From Microbacterium sp. HD4P20 (GTDB lineage Bacteria > Actinomycetota > Actinomycetes > Actinomycetales > Microbacteriaceae), in the NCBI RefSeq assembly GCF_019449275.2, contig NZ_JAHZQZ020000017.1, positions 62,001-126,000 of the forward strand: DNA of 64,000 nt, written 5' to 3'. The first letter of the stretch is position 1. The number at the start of each line of letters is the position of its first letter. The notes beneath the pieces are model-generated. The model worked only from the letters and a program-made list of their open reading frames with translations, searched no databases and had not been told where the DNA came from. Below are positions 38,744-49,089 of the stretch, piece after piece. The position numbers and the translations under genes are program-made.

Positions 38744-38947
38744 GAGTTCTCCCTTGTGAAACGAACGGTGGTGCACGATCGCACGGCGCATGCTGCTCGG
38801 CAGCTTCTCCCCGGGATCGGAGGGCTTTCAGCCCGTCGAAATACTCGTCGATGGCATGAGCGACCGAGATGGCGCTCAGAGACCTTCGGCAGGTTCGGGG
38901 GTCGTGCGGTGGATTCGCAGATTTGCGACGGAGGCCAGATTCACGTG
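38744..38947 (-). other. Rho leader region
   Basis: About 200 bases without a gene between thrB stop and the rho start on the minus strand. It holds the rho ribosome-binding site and an in-frame 16-codon extension from ATG 38791. No clear -10/-35 pair. Leader-mediated self-control is known for rho in other bacteria; nothing specific is visible here. Confidence 0.4.
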
Positions 38948-39895
38948 TTACGTGGAACCCTCCGCGTACTCCTTCACTGTACCACCCTTGAAGTCGACAG
39001 CGAGCATGAGCCCCTCCCACGGGGTGTCGGTCACGGTCTTGGCGAGCGCCGCCGCCTCGAGTCGCCGGCCGGGTCCGTCAGCGAGCACGAGCACGCTCGG
39101 CCCGGCACCCGAGACGACGGCCGCGAACCCGTTCGCACGCAACGCGCGCACCAGCAGATCCGTCTCGGGCATGGCACTCGCGCGGTAGCTCTGGTGGAGC
39201 TTGTCTTCGGTCGCCGCCTGGAGAAGTTCGGGGCTCTGCGTGAGCGCCGCGATCAGCAGAGCCGAACGTGAGACGTTGAAGACGGCGTCCTCGCGGGGCA
39301 CATGGAGGGGCTGAAGGCTCCGCGCGAGCTTCGTCGACATCGTGAACTCGGGCACGAATACCAGCGGCGAAACACCGCGGTGCACGAGCAGCTTCTTGTG
39401 CTGCGGCACGCCTTCGTCGACCCACGCGATCGTCAGTCCTCCGAACAGGGCCGGCGCGACGTTGTCGGGATGACCCTCGAGCTCGGTCGCCAGGCGCAGC
39501 AGGGCATCGGGGCCGAACTCGACATCGCCCTCCAGCAGTCCCTTGGCTGCCAGCAGGCCCGACACCACCGCGGCTCCGGACGATCCGAGGCCGCGCCCGT
39601 GCGGAATGACGTTCCTGGCGACGAGCCGGAGGCCCGGCATCCGTCGTCCCACCGACTCGTAGGCGTACGCGATCGAACGCACCACGAGATGCGACGCGTC
39701 GCGAGGCACATCCGCGGTGCCCTCCCCCTCGACCGTGATGTCGAGCTCGCCCTCGGGCAGCGCCGTGACGTCCAGCTCGTCGTAGACGCTCAGCGCGAGA
39801 CCGAGGGTGTCGAACCCTGGGCCGAGGTTCGCGCTCGTCGCCGGAACCCGGACGACGATCCGTCGCCCCGGCTCCGGAGAGACGGCTGCGTTCAC
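38948..39895 (-). CDS. thrB: Homoserine kinase
   Basis: 315 residues from GTG 39895, which overlaps the thrC stop by four bases (GTGA). Seen: GHMP kinase motifs: [19 protein letters not shown], the ATP loop [20 protein letters not shown], and the C-terminal [16 protein letters not shown]. It phosphorylates homoserine for threonine synthesis. Last biosynthetic gene before rho. Confidence 0.97.
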   Translation of the reverse strand: MNAAVSPEPGRRIVVRVPATSANLGPGFDTLGLALSVYDELDVTALPEGELDITVEGEGTADVPRDASHLVVRSIAYAYESVGRRMPGLRLVARNVIPHGRGLGSSGAAVVSGLLAAKGLLEGDVEFGPDALLRLATELEGHPDNVAPALFGGLTIAWVDEGVPQHKKLLVHRGVSPLVFVPEFTMSTKLARSLQPLHVPREDAVFNVSRSALLIAALTQSPELLQAATEDKLHQSYRASAMPETDLLVRALRANGFAAVVSGAGPSVLVLADGPGRRLEAAALAKTVTDTPWEGLMLAVDFKGGTVKEYAEGST

Positions 39896-40980
39896 GCGGT
39901 CGCCACCGGGGCGAGTTCGAGGACGGATGCCACTTCCGACGTCGTCGCGTCGACGACGGTCGGCGCGACCTGGCTGCCGTCGGCGTTGCGCAGGGCCCAC
40001 TGCGGGTCCTTCAGGCCGTGACCGGTCACCGTGAGCACCACTCGGGCTCCGGCCGGCACCACGCCCTGCTCGACTCGGTCCAGAAGGCCCGCGACGCTGA
40101 TGGCGGAGGCGGGTTCGACGAAGATGCCGACCTCGCCGGCGAGCAGCTTCTGAGCCGCCAGGATGCGGTCGTCATCGATGGCGCCGAACCAGCCGTCGGT
40201 CGCCTCGCGCGCCTCGAGGGCGAGTTCCCACGACGCGGGGTTGCCGATACGGATCGCGCTGGCCACCGTCTCGGGGTTCTTCACGACCTCGCCGCGCACG
40301 AGCGGTGCCGAGCCCTCCGCCTGGAAGCCGAACATGCGCGGCACACGGGTGGAGACGCCCGATGCGGCCTCTTCGCGGTAGCCGCGCGTGTAGGCGGTGT
40401 AGTTGCCGGCATTGCCTACGGGGATGAAGTGGAAGTCCGGGGCGTCGCCGAGCTGCTCGACGACCTCGTACGCCGCCGTCTTCTGCCCGTCGATGCGGTC
40501 GGGGTTGACCGAGTTGACCAGGTGCACGGGGTAGTTGTCGGCGAGCTCGCGCGCGATCTCGAGGCAGTCGTCGAAGTTGCCGCGGATCTGGATGAGCCGG
40601 CCGTTGTGCGCGACGGCCTGGCTGAGCTTGCCCATCGCGATCTTGCCCTCGGGCACGAGCACGGCAGCAGTGATCCCCGCATGGGCGGCGTAGGCCGCGG
40701 CGGAGGCGGACGTGTTGCCCGTCGATGCGCAGATGACGGCCTTCGCGCCGTGGTCGATCGCGCGCGAGACCGCGACGGTCATGCCGCGGTCCTTGAACGA
40801 GCCCGTCGGGTTCATGCCCTCGAACTTGACCCAGACGTCGGCGCCGGTGCGCCGCGACAGGGCCGGGGCGGGAAGCAGCGGCGTGCCGCCCTCGCCGAGG
40901 GTGACCACCGTCGAGGTGTCGGTGACCCCCAGCCGGTCTGCGTATTCGCGCAGGACTCCGCGCCAGACGTGTGCTGCCAT
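39892..40980 (-). CDS. thrC: Threonine synthase
   Basis: 362 residues, matching the shorter actinobacterial type. Seen: the PLP-lysine motif [30 protein letters not shown] for phosphate binding, and the C-terminal [16 protein letters not shown]. It converts O-phosphohomoserine to threonine. Starts 5 bases after the hom stop; overlaps thrB by four bases. Confidence 0.98.
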   Translation of the reverse strand: MAAHVWRGVLREYADRLGVTDTSTVVTLGEGGTPLLPAPALSRRTGADVWVKFEGMNPTGSFKDRGMTVAVSRAIDHGAKAVICASTGNTSASAAAYAAHAGITAAVLVPEGKIAMGKLSQAVAHNGRLIQIRGNFDDCLEIARELADNYPVHLVNSVNPDRIDGQKTAAYEVVEQLGDAPDFHFIPVGNAGNYTAYTRGYREEAASGVSTRVPRMFGFQAEGSAPLVRGEVVKNPETVASAIRIGNPASWELALEAREATDGWFGAIDDDRILAAQKLLAGEVGIFVEPASAISVAGLLDRVEQGVVPAGARVVLTVTGHGLKDPQWALRNADGSQVAPTVVDATTSEVASVLELAPVATA

Positions 40981-40985
40981 ATCGG

Positions 40986-42299
40986 TCAGTCTCCTTCCAC
41001 GCGCAGGACCGAGACGACGCGCTCGACGACGCCGCTCGCGGCGAGACGGTCGACCGTCTCGCTGAGGTCCTGCTCCAAAGCCTTGTGTGTTCCGATGACG
41101 AGGCGTGCGACTCCGCTGCCGGCCTCGCCGTCGCCGATGACGGTCTGCTCGACGGTGGCGATCGACACGCGTCCTTCGCTGAGGATGCCCGCGACGGTCG
41201 CGAGCACGCCGGGCCGATCATCGACCTCGAGAGTGATGTGATACCGCGTCGTGACGCGGCCGACGGGCACCACGGGAAGGTTCGCCAGCGTGGACTCGCC
41301 GACGCCGACGCCGCCCGCGATGTGACGGCGCGCCGCCGAGACGACGTCGCCGAGCACGGCCGACGCGGTCTGCACGCCGCCGGCCCCGGCACCGTAGAAC
41401 ATGAGGTTGCCTGCCGCCTCGGCCTGCACGAACACCGCGTTGTTGGCGCCGTGGACGCTCGCCAGCGGGTGCGCGCGATCGATGAGCGCCGGGTAGACCC
41501 GCACCGAGATCGACTCGCCCTCCGGGCCGGTGAGTCGCTCGCACACGGCCAGGAGCTTGATGACGTAGCCGGCGTGGCGCGCGGCGTCCATCGTCGACTT
41601 GTCGATCGAGGTGATCCCCTCGCGGTGGACCGCGTCCAGCGGCACCGCGGTGTGGAAGGCGAGGCTTGCGAGGATCGCCGCCTTCTGCGCCGCGTCGTAG
41701 CCTTCGACGTCGGCGGTCGGATCGGCCTCGGCGTAGCCGAGACGCTGCGCGTCGGCCAGGACGTCGGAGAACTCAGCGCCCTCGGTGTCCATGTGGTCCA
41801 GGATGTAGTTGGTCGTGCCGTTGACGATGCCCATGATCCGCTGAACGCGGTCGCCCGCGAGCGAGTCGCGCAGCGGGCGGATGATGGGAATGGCGCCCGC
41901 CGCGGCGGCCTCGTAGTAGACCTCGGCACCGACCTGGTCGGCCGCATCGAAGATCTCGGGACCGTGACTGGCCAGGAGCGCCTTGTTCGCCGTGACGATG
42001 TCGGCGCCCGAGTTGATCGCGTGCAGCAGGTGGGTGCGGGCCGGCTCAATGCCGCCCATCAGTTCGATGACGATGTCGGCGCCGACGATCAAGGTCTCGG
42101 CATCCGTCGTGAGCAGCTCGCGCGGCAACTCCACGTCGCGCGGGGCATCCACGTCGCGCACGGCAATGCCGACGAGTTCGAGACGGGCGCCGGCACGATC
42201 GGCGAGTTCATCGGCATGCTGGCGCAGCAGCCCGGCGACCTGCGAGCCGACCGAGCCGGCTCCCAGCAGTGCGACGCGAAGACGTCGGTAGTCGGTCAC
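40986..42299 (-). CDS. hom: Homoserine dehydrogenase
   Basis: 437 residues. Seen: NAD(P)-binding [26 protein letters not shown], the catalytic Asp/Lys region [20 protein letters not shown], and a C-terminal ACT domain ([19 protein letters not shown]), the site of threonine feedback in the family. It overlaps lysA by four bases (ATGA). It supplies homoserine to both threonine and methionine synthesis. Confidence 0.98.
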   Translation of the reverse strand: MTDYRRLRVALLGAGSVGSQVAGLLRQHADELADRAGARLELVGIAVRDVDAPRDVELPRELLTTDAETLIVGADIVIELMGGIEPARTHLLHAINSGADIVTANKALLASHGPEIFDAADQVGAEVYYEAAAAGAIPIIRPLRDSLAGDRVQRIMGIVNGTTNYILDHMDTEGAEFSDVLADAQRLGYAEADPTADVEGYDAAQKAAILASLAFHTAVPLDAVHREGITSIDKSTMDAARHAGYVIKLLAVCERLTGPEGESISVRVYPALIDRAHPLASVHGANNAVFVQAEAAGNLMFYGAGAGGVQTASAVLGDVVSAARRHIAGGVGVGESTLANLPVVPVGRVTTRYHITLEVDDRPGVLATVAGILSEGRVSIATVEQTVIGDGEAGSGVARLVIGTHKALEQDLSETVDRLAASGVVERVVSVLRVEGD

Positions 42300-43750
42300 T
42301 TCGGCTCGCTCCGCTCGCTCGTTACAGGCATGTCCATCCGTTCCATGGGGGTCGAGGTGAGTCCGGCGTCGCGTGCGAGCAGGTCGTCGACCGTCTCGCC
42401 ACGCACGATGACGCGCGCCTCTCCCCCACGCAGCGCCACGACCGGCGGGCGGGGGACGAAGTTGTAGTTGCTCGCAAGCGAGAAGCAGTACGCACCAGTC
42501 GCCGGCACCGCCAGCAGATCGCCCGGCGAGACGTCGGCAGGCAGGTACTCGGCATCCACCACGATGTCACCGGATTCGCAGTGCTTGCCCACGACGCGTG
42601 CCAGCACCGGCTCTGCCTCGCTGGTGCGTGAGGCGATCCGGGCCGAGAACTGCGCGCCGTACAGAGCGGGCCGCGCATTGTCGCTCATGCCGCCGTCGAC
42701 GCTCATATACAGACGCGTACGCCCGCCGTCGAGCGCGACCGGTTTGGTGGTGCCCACCTCGTAGAGGGTTACGCCTGCGCGCCCGACGATGGCCCGGCCC
42801 GGCTCGAACGCCAGGTTCGGCATCGGGATGCCGCGCACCTCGCATTGGCGCGCGACCGCGTCGGCGATGCCGACCGCGAGCTGCTCGATGGGCGTCGGGT
42901 CGTCGACCGAGGTGTATGCGATGCCGAACCCGCCGCCGAGGTTGAGGACGGGCAGCTCGCCGTCCTCGGCCAGCTCGGCGTGCAGCTCCACGATGCGCGC
43001 GGCGGACTCCTCGAACCCGGCGGTGCCGAAGATCTGCGACCCGATGTGGCAGTGCAGGCCCACGAGCTCGAGTCCCGCCAGCTCCCGGATGCGGGCGGCA
43101 GCGGCCGGGGCATCCGTCAGGGTGAACCCGAACTTCTGGTCTTCGTGCGCCGTCGCGAGGAAGTCGTGCGTCTCAGCGTGGACGCCGCTGTTGACGCGGA
43201 TCAGGACCGACTGCCGTGCGCCCCGCCGCTCGATGATCGCGGCCAGCCGCTCGATCTCGATGAAGCTGTCGATCACGATCGAGCCGATGCCCACCTCGAC
43301 CGCGCGCTCGAGTTCGGCGACGGACTTGTTGTTGCCGTGGAAGCCCAGGCGGGCCGGATCAGCTCCCGCGGCGAGCGCCACCGCAAGTTCACCGCCCGTG
43401 CACACGTCGACGGCCAGACCCTCCTCGGTCACCCACCGCACCACCTCGGCGGTCAGGAAAGCCTTGCCGGCGTAGTACACGCGGGCCTGTGCGCCGTGGA
43501 GGGCGGCAGCGGCGCGGAACGCGTCGAGCGTGCGACGGGCCGTGGCGCGCACCTCGTCCTCGTCCACGACGTACAGCGGCGTGCCGAACCGTTCTTTCAA
43601 CGCGGTCGCGGCGATGCCGCCCAGCAGGAGGACGCCGTCATCGTCGCGGACAGCGGCGGCCGGCCACACGGCAGGAGCGAGCGCATTCGCGTTGTCCGGG
43701 CGCTTCAGCCACGCGGGAGCGACGGAGCGGGTGTGCGGGTCAGCGGACAC
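42296..43750 (-). CDS. lysA: Diaminopimelate decarboxylase
   Basis: 484 residues from GTG 43750; an in-frame GTG at 43831 would add 27 low-quality residues but lies closer to the TAGACT box at 43850, so it cannot be excluded. Seen: PLP barrel with VYYAGKAFL (PLP Lys), LHCHIGSQI, LNLGGGFGIAYT, and the catalytic Cys in GKHCESGDIVV. It makes L-lysine from meso-DAP. The first gene of the lysA-hom-thrC-thrB run. Confidence 0.96.
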   Translation of the reverse strand: MSADPHTRSVAPAWLKRPDNANALAPAVWPAAAVRDDDGVLLLGGIAATALKERFGTPLYVVDEDEVRATARRTLDAFRAAAALHGAQARVYYAGKAFLTAEVVRWVTEEGLAVDVCTGGELAVALAAGADPARLGFHGNNKSVAELERAVEVGIGSIVIDSFIEIERLAAIIERRGARQSVLIRVNSGVHAETHDFLATAHEDQKFGFTLTDAPAAAARIRELAGLELVGLHCHIGSQIFGTAGFEESAARIVELHAELAEDGELPVLNLGGGFGIAYTSVDDPTPIEQLAVGIADAVARQCEVRGIPMPNLAFEPGRAIVGRAGVTLYEVGTTKPVALDGGRTRLYMSVDGGMSDNARPALYGAQFSARIASRTSEAEPVLARVVGKHCESGDIVVDAEYLPADVSPGDLLAVPATGAYCFSLASNYNFVPRPPVVALRGGEARVIVRGETVDDLLARDAGLTSTPMERMDMPVTSERSEPK

Positions 43751-43849
43751 GGGGGACCAATCGATGGGAGCTTCGACGCTGTCGCCGTCCGGACACCGGG
43801 GGCGGCGCGATGCCGCGGCCGGAAGGGTCACGCGCCGGGCAGTGCTTGA

Positions 43850-43855
43850 AGTCTA
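43850..43855 (-). promoter_or_regulatory. TAGACT -10 box for lysA-hom-thrC-thrB
   Basis: TAGACT on the minus strand, 18 bases before GTG 43831 and about 100 bases before GTG 43750. No good -35 hexamer is visible. Confidence 0.4.
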
Positions 43856-43929
43856 GGGCACACCGCATCCGTGCCCCTTTCCGTATGACGCCCGGAGACC
43901 GCGCGCCCCGCACCGCGTGACCGGCCGGC

Positions 43930-44739
43930 TCAGTCGCAGACGCCTTGGGCGCGCAGCGCCGGATCGGACATGATGTCGCCGTCGATGTCGAAGTCGGCCA
44001 CGAGCGTGTCGTCGTCCACGGCGACGTCGGTGAGCGTCGCGCCTGCCGGTATGTACTGGGCGATGCAGAGGGTCCAATCCCGCAACACGGTATCGGCGAC
44101 GCCTCCGAACTGGTTGCGCAGGGCATCTGCGTCGACCTCGGCGCCGCCGACGCTGAGCGCGGTCGGGGTGAGGATGATGTCGCCTTCGACAGCGGCTGGG
44201 GTGAGGGACGCACCGACGGGGATGGTGAGACCGAACAGCTGCAGATCCATGGTCATCGAGACGCCCGGCTCGTCGATCTCGACGGTGCCGGAGGGGAACT
44301 GGTCGATCGTCGCCAGAAGCGTCCGCAGCTGCTCTTCGGCGAGCGTGACGGTGGCAGTGCCGTCGCTCATACTCCCGCCGCGGATCGGCACGCCGTATGC
44401 GGTGACGGAAACATCGCCGGCGAACTGCGCGACCACGACGTCGTCGGATGCGATGGTGATCTCGTGCAGCGTGCCGCCGATCAGCTGCGGAATGATGGCG
44501 CCGGGAATCTCGACGTCGATCTGCTGGTCGGCCGGTAGCCCCAGCTGGCTCTGGACCTGATCGCGGACGACGCCCACGACCAGCTGCCGGGCAAGGGCTT
44601 CGGCGGCGAACCACGCGGCCACCAGCAGCACGATCACGACACCGAGGGCGACCAGCCAGGGCCATCGGCGCCTCCTGGGCGCTTCGGCCGGCTCCCAGTC
44701 CGGGAGCGGCAGGGTCGGCTGCGTGTCGCCCGCGCTCAC
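43930..44739 (-). CDS. LmeA-like (DUF2993) lipid-binding protein
   Basis: 269 residues from GTG 44739, four bases after the argS stop. Seen: a basic Pro-rich start, one membrane span (about 26-48), then a DUF2993-type beta-rich domain (DVEIPGAIIPQLIGGTLHEI, SVTAYGVPIRGGSMSDGT) and a cysteine near each end of the last segment. Known: mycobacterial LmeA binds phosphatidylinositol and affects lipomannan elongation outside the membrane; other members are uncharacterised. It is inserted between argS and lysA, which are adjacent in Mycobacterium. Confidence 0.85.
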   Translation of the reverse strand: MSAGDTQPTLPLPDWEPAEAPRRRRWPWLVALGVVIVLLVAAWFAAEALARQLVVGVVRDQVQSQLGLPADQQIDVEIPGAIIPQLIGGTLHEITIASDDVVVAQFAGDVSVTAYGVPIRGGSMSDGTATVTLAEEQLRTLLATIDQFPSGTVEIDEPGVSMTMDLQLFGLTIPVGASLTPAAVEGDIILTPTALSVGGAEVDADALRNQFGGVADTVLRDWTLCIAQYIPAGATLTDVAVDDDTLVADFDIDGDIMSDPALRAQGVCD

Positions 44740-44743
44740 GGGA

Positions 44744-46411
44744 TCACATCCGCTCGGGAGCGCCGACGCCCAGGAGCGTCAGTCCGTTGCGCAGCACCTG
44801 CCCGGTGGCGTCGTTGAGCCACAGACGCGTGCGGTGCACGGCCTCGACCGGCTCGTCGCCGAGCGGGATCACGCGGCAGTTGTCGTACCACCGGTGGTAG
44901 AGGCCCGCGAGCTCTTCGAGGTAGCGCGCCACCCGATGCGGCTCCAGCACCTCGGCGGCGAACGCGACGATGCGCGGGAATTCCTGAAGCGCGCCCAGCA
45001 GCGCCGACTCGGTCCCATGCGTGAGCAGCTCGGGCGCGAAGCCAGAGCGGTCGACACCGGATGCCTCGGCATTGCGTGCGACATTGTGCGTACGTGCGTG
45101 CGCGTATTGCACGTAGAAGACCGGGTTGTCGTTGGTGCGCTTGCGGAGGATCTCGGGATCCAGCGTCAGCGGCGAGTCGGCGGGATACCGCGCCAGCGAG
45201 TACCGCAGCGCGTCGGCGCCGAGCCACTCGCGCAGGTCGTCGAGTTCGATGATGTTGCCGGCGCGCTTGCTCAGTCGAGCGCCGTTGATCGAGACAAGTT
45301 GGCCGATCAGCACCTCGATGTCTTTGTCGGGATCGTCGCCGGCGGCACCCGCGAGCGCCTTCAGCCGGTGGATGTAGCCGTGATGGTCGGCTCCCAGCAG
45401 GTAGATCTTGTGCGCGAAGCCGCGGTCGGTCTTGCTGAGGTAGTACGCGGCATCGGCCGCGAAGTACGTGTACTCGCCGTTGGAGCGGCGGATGACGCGG
45501 TCTCGGTCGTCGCCGAAATCGGTGGTGCGCACCCACACAGCGCCGTCTTCATCGAACACGTGGCCCTGGGCGCGCAACCGCTCGACGGCCTCGTCGACGA
45601 GACTGGGGCCGCCGTCTTCGGGCTTGGCGTGCAGCGTGCGCTCCGAGAACCATACGTCGAAGTGGACGTTGAACTTCTCGAGCGAGTGCTGGAGCTCCCC
45701 CAGCTGGAACTCGTACGCGAGGTCGCGCGCGACCGTGAGCTGATCGGCCTCGGGCAGCTCGAGCAGGTCGGGACGCGCCGCGAGGACGCGACGGGCGAGC
45801 TCCTCGATGTACGCGCCGGCGTAGCCGTCGTCAGGTGCGGGCTGCCCGTTCGCAGCCGCCAGGACCGAGCGGCCGAAGCGCTCCATCTGGGATCCGGCGT
45901 CGTTGATGTAGAACTCGCGCACGATGGTCGCGCCGCTGGCCTGCAGCAGGCGCGCCATCGAATCACCCAGCGCCGCCCACCGCGTGTGTCCGATGTGCAT
46001 CGGACCGGTCGGGTTCGCGCTGACGAACTCGAGGTTGATCGTGTTGCCACGCTGAGAATCGTTCGTGCCGAACGCGGCGCCCGCCTCGACGATGGTCTTC
46101 GCCAGCGATCCTGCGGCTGCTGCATCCAGCCGGATGTTGATGAAGCCCGGTCCGGCGACCTCGACGTCGGCGACACCGTCGACCTTGGCCAGTCCCTCGG
46201 CGATCTCGGCTGCGAATTCGCGTGGATTCGCGCCGACCGCCTTGGCGAGCTTGAGCGCGGCGTTGGACGCCCAGTCGCCGTGGTCCCGGTTCTTCGGGCG
46301 CTCCAGCGGCAGATCGGCAGCCGTCAGCCCATCCGACGAGCCGGCTCGTCGCGCCTCGGCGAGCGGGGCGACGACGGCGAGCAGAGCGGCGGAGAGGGCA
46401 TCGGGAGTCAT
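44744..46411 (-). CDS. argS: Arginyl-tRNA synthetase
   Basis: 555 residues. Seen: N-terminal Add-1 domain, class I motif HIGH in [20 protein letters not shown]-equivalent [14 protein letters not shown], and the DALR anticodon-binding C-terminus ([17 protein letters not shown]). It charges tRNA-Arg; a tRNA-Arg gene lies 2 kb away. ATG 46411 has GGGGAGG within nine bases of a TAGACT box, a very short leader. Confidence 0.98.
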   Translation of the reverse strand: MTPDALSAALLAVVAPLAEARRAGSSDGLTAADLPLERPKNRDHGDWASNAALKLAKAVGANPREFAAEIAEGLAKVDGVADVEVAGPGFINIRLDAAAAGSLAKTIVEAGAAFGTNDSQRGNTINLEFVSANPTGPMHIGHTRWAALGDSMARLLQASGATIVREFYINDAGSQMERFGRSVLAAANGQPAPDDGYAGAYIEELARRVLAARPDLLELPEADQLTVARDLAYEFQLGELQHSLEKFNVHFDVWFSERTLHAKPEDGGPSLVDEAVERLRAQGHVFDEDGAVWVRTTDFGDDRDRVIRRSNGEYTYFAADAAYYLSKTDRGFAHKIYLLGADHHGYIHRLKALAGAAGDDPDKDIEVLIGQLVSINGARLSKRAGNIIELDDLREWLGADALRYSLARYPADSPLTLDPEILRKRTNDNPVFYVQYAHARTHNVARNAEASGVDRSGFAPELLTHGTESALLGALQEFPRIVAFAAEVLEPHRVARYLEELAGLYHRWYDNCRVIPLGDEPVEAVHRTRLWLNDATGQVLRNGLTLLGVGAPERM

Positions 46412-46420
46412 AGCCTCCCC

Positions 46421-46426
46421 AGTCTA
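46421..46426 (-). promoter_or_regulatory. TAGACT -10 box for argS
   Basis: TAGACT on the minus strand nine bases from ATG 46411. Start of the argS-LmeA-lysA-thr-rho-prfA block. Confidence 0.45.
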
Positions 46427-46526
46427 GTTCTCGCCGCCGCCCGCGCCCTCGCCGCCGAACCACGAAGCGGCTTCGGGCGGGAAGTTCAATCGGACGCGGT
46501 CGAACGGGGTCGCCGACCGCTGGGGA

Positions 46527-47369
46527 TCAGGCCATCTGCACCAGCGTGGCCAGGTCGTCGCGCGTGGGATCGGTGTGCTCGGGCAGAACGGGCGCGAAGG
46601 TCTCGGATCCATCCGGGGACGCGGCATCCGGAACCGCCCACGCATCGACCCGCAAGTGCTCGAGACCGACGTAGCCACCGTGGAAGCTGAGGAACGCACA
46701 GTCGGCGGCATCGCGCCCCGTCGAGATGCGCACGAGCGACCGTCGATTCGCCAGGCGCGTCGCGTCGATGACGTACCAGGCGCCGTCGAGGTACGCCTCG
46801 GCGACGGCGTGGAAGTCCATCGGCTGAAGGCCCGGTGCGTAGCAGGCGGCATAGCGGGCCGGCATGTCCATGGCACGCAGCAGTGCGATGACGAGGTGGG
46901 CGTAGTCACGGCACACCCCCTGACCCGTCATCAGGGTCGTCACCGCACTGTCCGTGCCCTGGCTGAGGCCCGGCATGTAAGCGGTGCGGGTGGAGACGAA
47001 CTCCGAGACGGCCACGATGAGCTCGTGACCCGACAGTCCGTTGAACTGACGACGCGCCTGCGAGAACACCTCGTCGGACTGGCAGTAGCGGCTCGGGCGC
47101 AGGTAGGTGATCGCCTCGAGCTCGCTCGCGCGACCCGCGGGCGCCTGACCCTCGATGGTCGCCTCGTAGCGGATCTCGAGCCGCCCCGGCTCGCCGGTCA
47201 GGCGGTGCAGGCGCGTCCCGGATTGGTCGACGATCTCGGTCGGGGTGAACACGCGGTCACCCTGCGTGAACGTGAGCCGCTCCGCCGAGACGGGCACTGA
47301 CCGGGCGGCCGCGAGCTGCACGATGAGGTCGACGGATGCCCCCAATTCGAGGTCCATCTCAGCGGTCAC
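46527..47369 (-). CDS. Transglutaminase-like cysteine protease-fold protein
   Basis: About 280 residues. Seen: N-terminal beta domain, then the transglutaminase core with catalytic Cys (GQGVCRDYAHLV), His (PMDFHAVAEAYL) and Asp (WYVIDATRLANR). A GATACT box at 47385-47390 lies too close to GTG 47381, so GTG 47369 is preferred. Known: bacterial members may be proteases or amidases; the substrate is unknown. No signal peptide, so cytoplasmic. Divergent from the SGNH hydrolase. Confidence 0.87.
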   Translation of the reverse strand: MTAEMDLELGASVDLIVQLAAARSVPVSAERLTFTQGDRVFTPTEIVDQSGTRLHRLTGEPGRLEIRYEATIEGQAPAGRASELEAITYLRPSRYCQSDEVFSQARRQFNGLSGHELIVAVSEFVSTRTAYMPGLSQGTDSAVTTLMTGQGVCRDYAHLVIALLRAMDMPARYAACYAPGLQPMDFHAVAEAYLDGAWYVIDATRLANRRSLVRISTGRDAADCAFLSFHGGYVGLEHLRVDAWAVPDAASPDGSETFAPVLPEHTDPTRDDLATLVQMA

Positions 47370-47472
47370 GACGCGTTGCACCGAAGTATCCTCGCACGCG
47401 CAACCCTCAGGATCGTCCGGCGGTTTTCCCCACCCTTCTCCCCCGTGTCCAAAGCCGTCCCACGGCGTGACT

Positions 47473-47484
47473 TACCCTCGATGC
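47473..47484 (+). promoter_or_regulatory. TACCCT -10 box six bases before SGNH hydrolase ATG
   Basis: TACCCT at 47473-47478, six bases, then ATG 47485. Leaderless arrangement. Confidence 0.6.
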
Positions 47485-48297
47485 ATGCACGCGCCCGGTC
47501 GCCTCCGCGGACGGCGATTGTGGCTTCCCTTCCTGGGCGCCGCGCTCGCTGTCGCTGCCGTGTGCGCGGTGGCCGTGCTGCGTCCCGGAGCGGCCGCCGA
47601 TCCGGTCGCTGCGGGCGGCGGCGACGCGCCCATGACCGTCGCGGCGCCGGCTGCTCTGACCCTGCCCGACGAGGCGCGCGTGCTGGTGTTCGGCGACTCG
47701 TGGGTCTACGGCTCGGCCGCCCTCACCCCCACCCTCGGATTCGCCTATCGCCTCGCCCACGAGCTGGGCGTCGAGACGCTCGTCGACGGCGTGCGCGGCA
47801 GCGGCTACCTCAAGCCCGGCGTGGACGGCCCGGCGTACGGAGAGCGCATCGCACAGCTCGATCCGGCTCTCGACCCCGACCTCATCGTCATCGAGGGCTC
47901 GATCAATGACCGCCGCTTGTACCCGAGCGGGTATCGGGATGCCGTGACCGCGGCCTGGGATCAGCTCGAAGCCCACTTCCCCGACGCCGCCATCGTCGTG
48001 CTGGGACCGGCGCCGCAAGTGCTGCCGGTGGAGGCGGCCACCCGCAAGATCGACACCGACCTGCGGGATCTGGCAGCCGCACGCGGCTGGTGGTACATCT
48101 CCCCCATCCAAGAGGAATGGATCACGACGGCGAACTACGCTGACGTGATCGACAGCGGCCCGGTCGGCCGTGACCACCCCTCCACGACCGGCCACGCCTA
48201 CCTTGCGAGCCGAGTGGCGGACGCCGTGCGAGCGATGACCCGAACGACGAATGTCGTGGCCGAGGCACCGCTCGATGACGGGGCCGTCGCGCCCTGA
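47485..48297 (+). CDS. Exported SGNH/GDSL hydrolase
   Basis: 270 residues from ATG 47485 (another ATG at 47481 is out of frame). Seen: a basic start and one hydrophobic segment (about 12-32, signal anchor), block I VLVFGDSWVYGSA with the nucleophile Ser, IEGSINDRRLYPSG (block III Asn), and DHPSTTGHAYLA with the catalytic Asp-His. Known: esterases/lipases or carbohydrate deacetylases; here on the outer face of the membrane. Substrate unknown. Confidence 0.88.
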   Translation: MHAPGRLRGRRLWLPFLGAALAVAAVCAVAVLRPGAAADPVAAGGGDAPMTVAAPAALTLPDEARVLVFGDSWVYGSAALTPTLGFAYRLAHELGVETLVDGVRGSGYLKPGVDGPAYGERIAQLDPALDPDLIVIEGSINDRRLYPSGYRDAVTAAWDQLEAHFPDAAIVVLGPAPQVLPVEAATRKIDTDLRDLAAARGWWYISPIQEEWITTANYADVIDSGPVGRDHPSTTGHAYLASRVADAVRAMTRTTNVVAEAPLDDGAVAP

Positions 48298-48325
48298 GCT
48301 GGCGGTCGGCGCCGGGTCGGGATGG

Positions 48326-48331
48326 TAATCT
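48326..48331 (+). promoter_or_regulatory. TAATCT -10 box for tRNA-Arg
   Basis: TAATCT ten bases upstream of the mature tRNA 5' end, the expected spacing for a tRNA with a short 5' leader. Confidence 0.55.
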
Positions 48332-48341
48332 CGATCGGCAC

Positions 48342-48417
48342 GCCTCCGTAGCTCAGGGGATAGAGCGTTGGTTTCCGGTACCAAAGGTCGCAGGTTCGAT
48401 TCCTGTCGGGGGCACCA
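48342..48417 (+). tRNA. tRNA-Arg, anticodon CCG
   Basis: Cloverleaf read by eye: acceptor gcctccg (48342-48348) pairs with cgggggc (48407-48413, one G-U pair). The anticodon stem ttggt/accaa encloses loop ttccggt with anticodon CCG, reading CGG. The T-loop is ggttcgattcc. Discriminator A at 48414 and encoded CCA to 48417. Confidence 0.95.
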
Positions 48418-48426
48418 GTCTGGAGT

Positions 48427-48463
48427 AGGGGTCGCGGGACACTCAGTCCTCGCGGCCCCTTTC
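48427..48463 (+). terminator. Terminator after tRNA-Arg
   Basis: Imperfect stem of about 12 pairs (aggggtcgcggga with tcctcgcggcccct) followed by ttt at 48460-48462. Placed ten bases after the CCA end. Confidence 0.7.
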
Positions 48464-48480
48464 TCGTCGCTCGGTGGTCA

Positions 48481-48486
48481 TAAGAT
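48481..48486 (+). promoter_or_regulatory. TAAGAT -10 box for the membrane protein/deacetylase pair
   Basis: TAAGAT lies immediately before ATG 48487, so that ATG cannot be the start if the box is used. GTG 48523 with a G-rich ribosome-binding site 5 bases upstream fits better. Confidence 0.45.
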
Positions 48487-48522
48487 ATGCACCGCTCCGA
48501 AAATCGTGGGGACGGGGGACCA

Positions 48523-49089
48523 GTGACGGCAACCGGCACGTCGCGAACTCGGCTCCTGCGTGGCCGGGCGCGGGTCATCGCGGTGGTTGCCAGTGCGATT
48601 CTGGTTTCCCTGATCGTCGTCGGGATCCTTTTGATGACGGTGCTACCGGGCCTCGTGTTGAATCTCAGCGCCCGCGTCGCCGAAGCCGAGACGACGGTGA
48701 CGATCGGCGATCAGGGTGCGCCGGTCACAGTTGCGGTGCCTCCCGGATGGGTGACGCGGTGGTCGCCGTTGCAGGGCAACACCGTTGTCGTAACCTCGCC
48801 CGATGCTGTGCTGACGATCAGCATCACCGCGACGGGCGCCGACGGTGCGCGGGCCTTCGCCGATGCCTCGCGAGACGCCGGCGCCATCGATGACCCAGTC
48901 ACCGAAGAGCTGGGGTCCGGCCTGTCGGTGGTGCACGCGCGCTCGGGGGATGATGCGTTGATTGCGGCCGTCGGGGTGCCCGACGGCGCACGCAGCGCCA
49001 CCGTGGTCGCGCATGCGGCCGCTGAGGACCTCGAGCAGTACCTTCCAGCGGTGGGGCATATCCTCGACGGGCTGCATGTGTCCTCATGA
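48523..49089 (+). CDS. Single-span membrane protein, partner of deacetylase
   Basis: 188 residues from GTG 48523. Seen: an Arg-rich start, one strong membrane span (about 18-40), then an Ala/Val/Asp-rich extracellular region of about 140 residues without cysteine. I do not recognise the family. The stop overlaps the polysaccharide deacetylase start by four bases (ATGA), so the two products are probably made together and may act at the envelope. Confidence 0.7.
   Translation: MTATGTSRTRLLRGRARVIAVVASAILVSLIVVGILLMTVLPGLVLNLSARVAEAETTVTIGDQGAPVTVAVPPGWVTRWSPLQGNTVVVTSPDAVLTISITATGADGARAFADASRDAGAIDDPVTEELGSGLSVVHARSGDDALIAAVGVPDGARSATVVAHAAAEDLEQYLPAVGHILDGLHVSS

Noticed and set aside
48342..48417. 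tRNA-Arg as an attachment site of a recent integrative element
   Set aside because: No second copy of the tRNA 3' end and no integrase or phage gene were found in the window.
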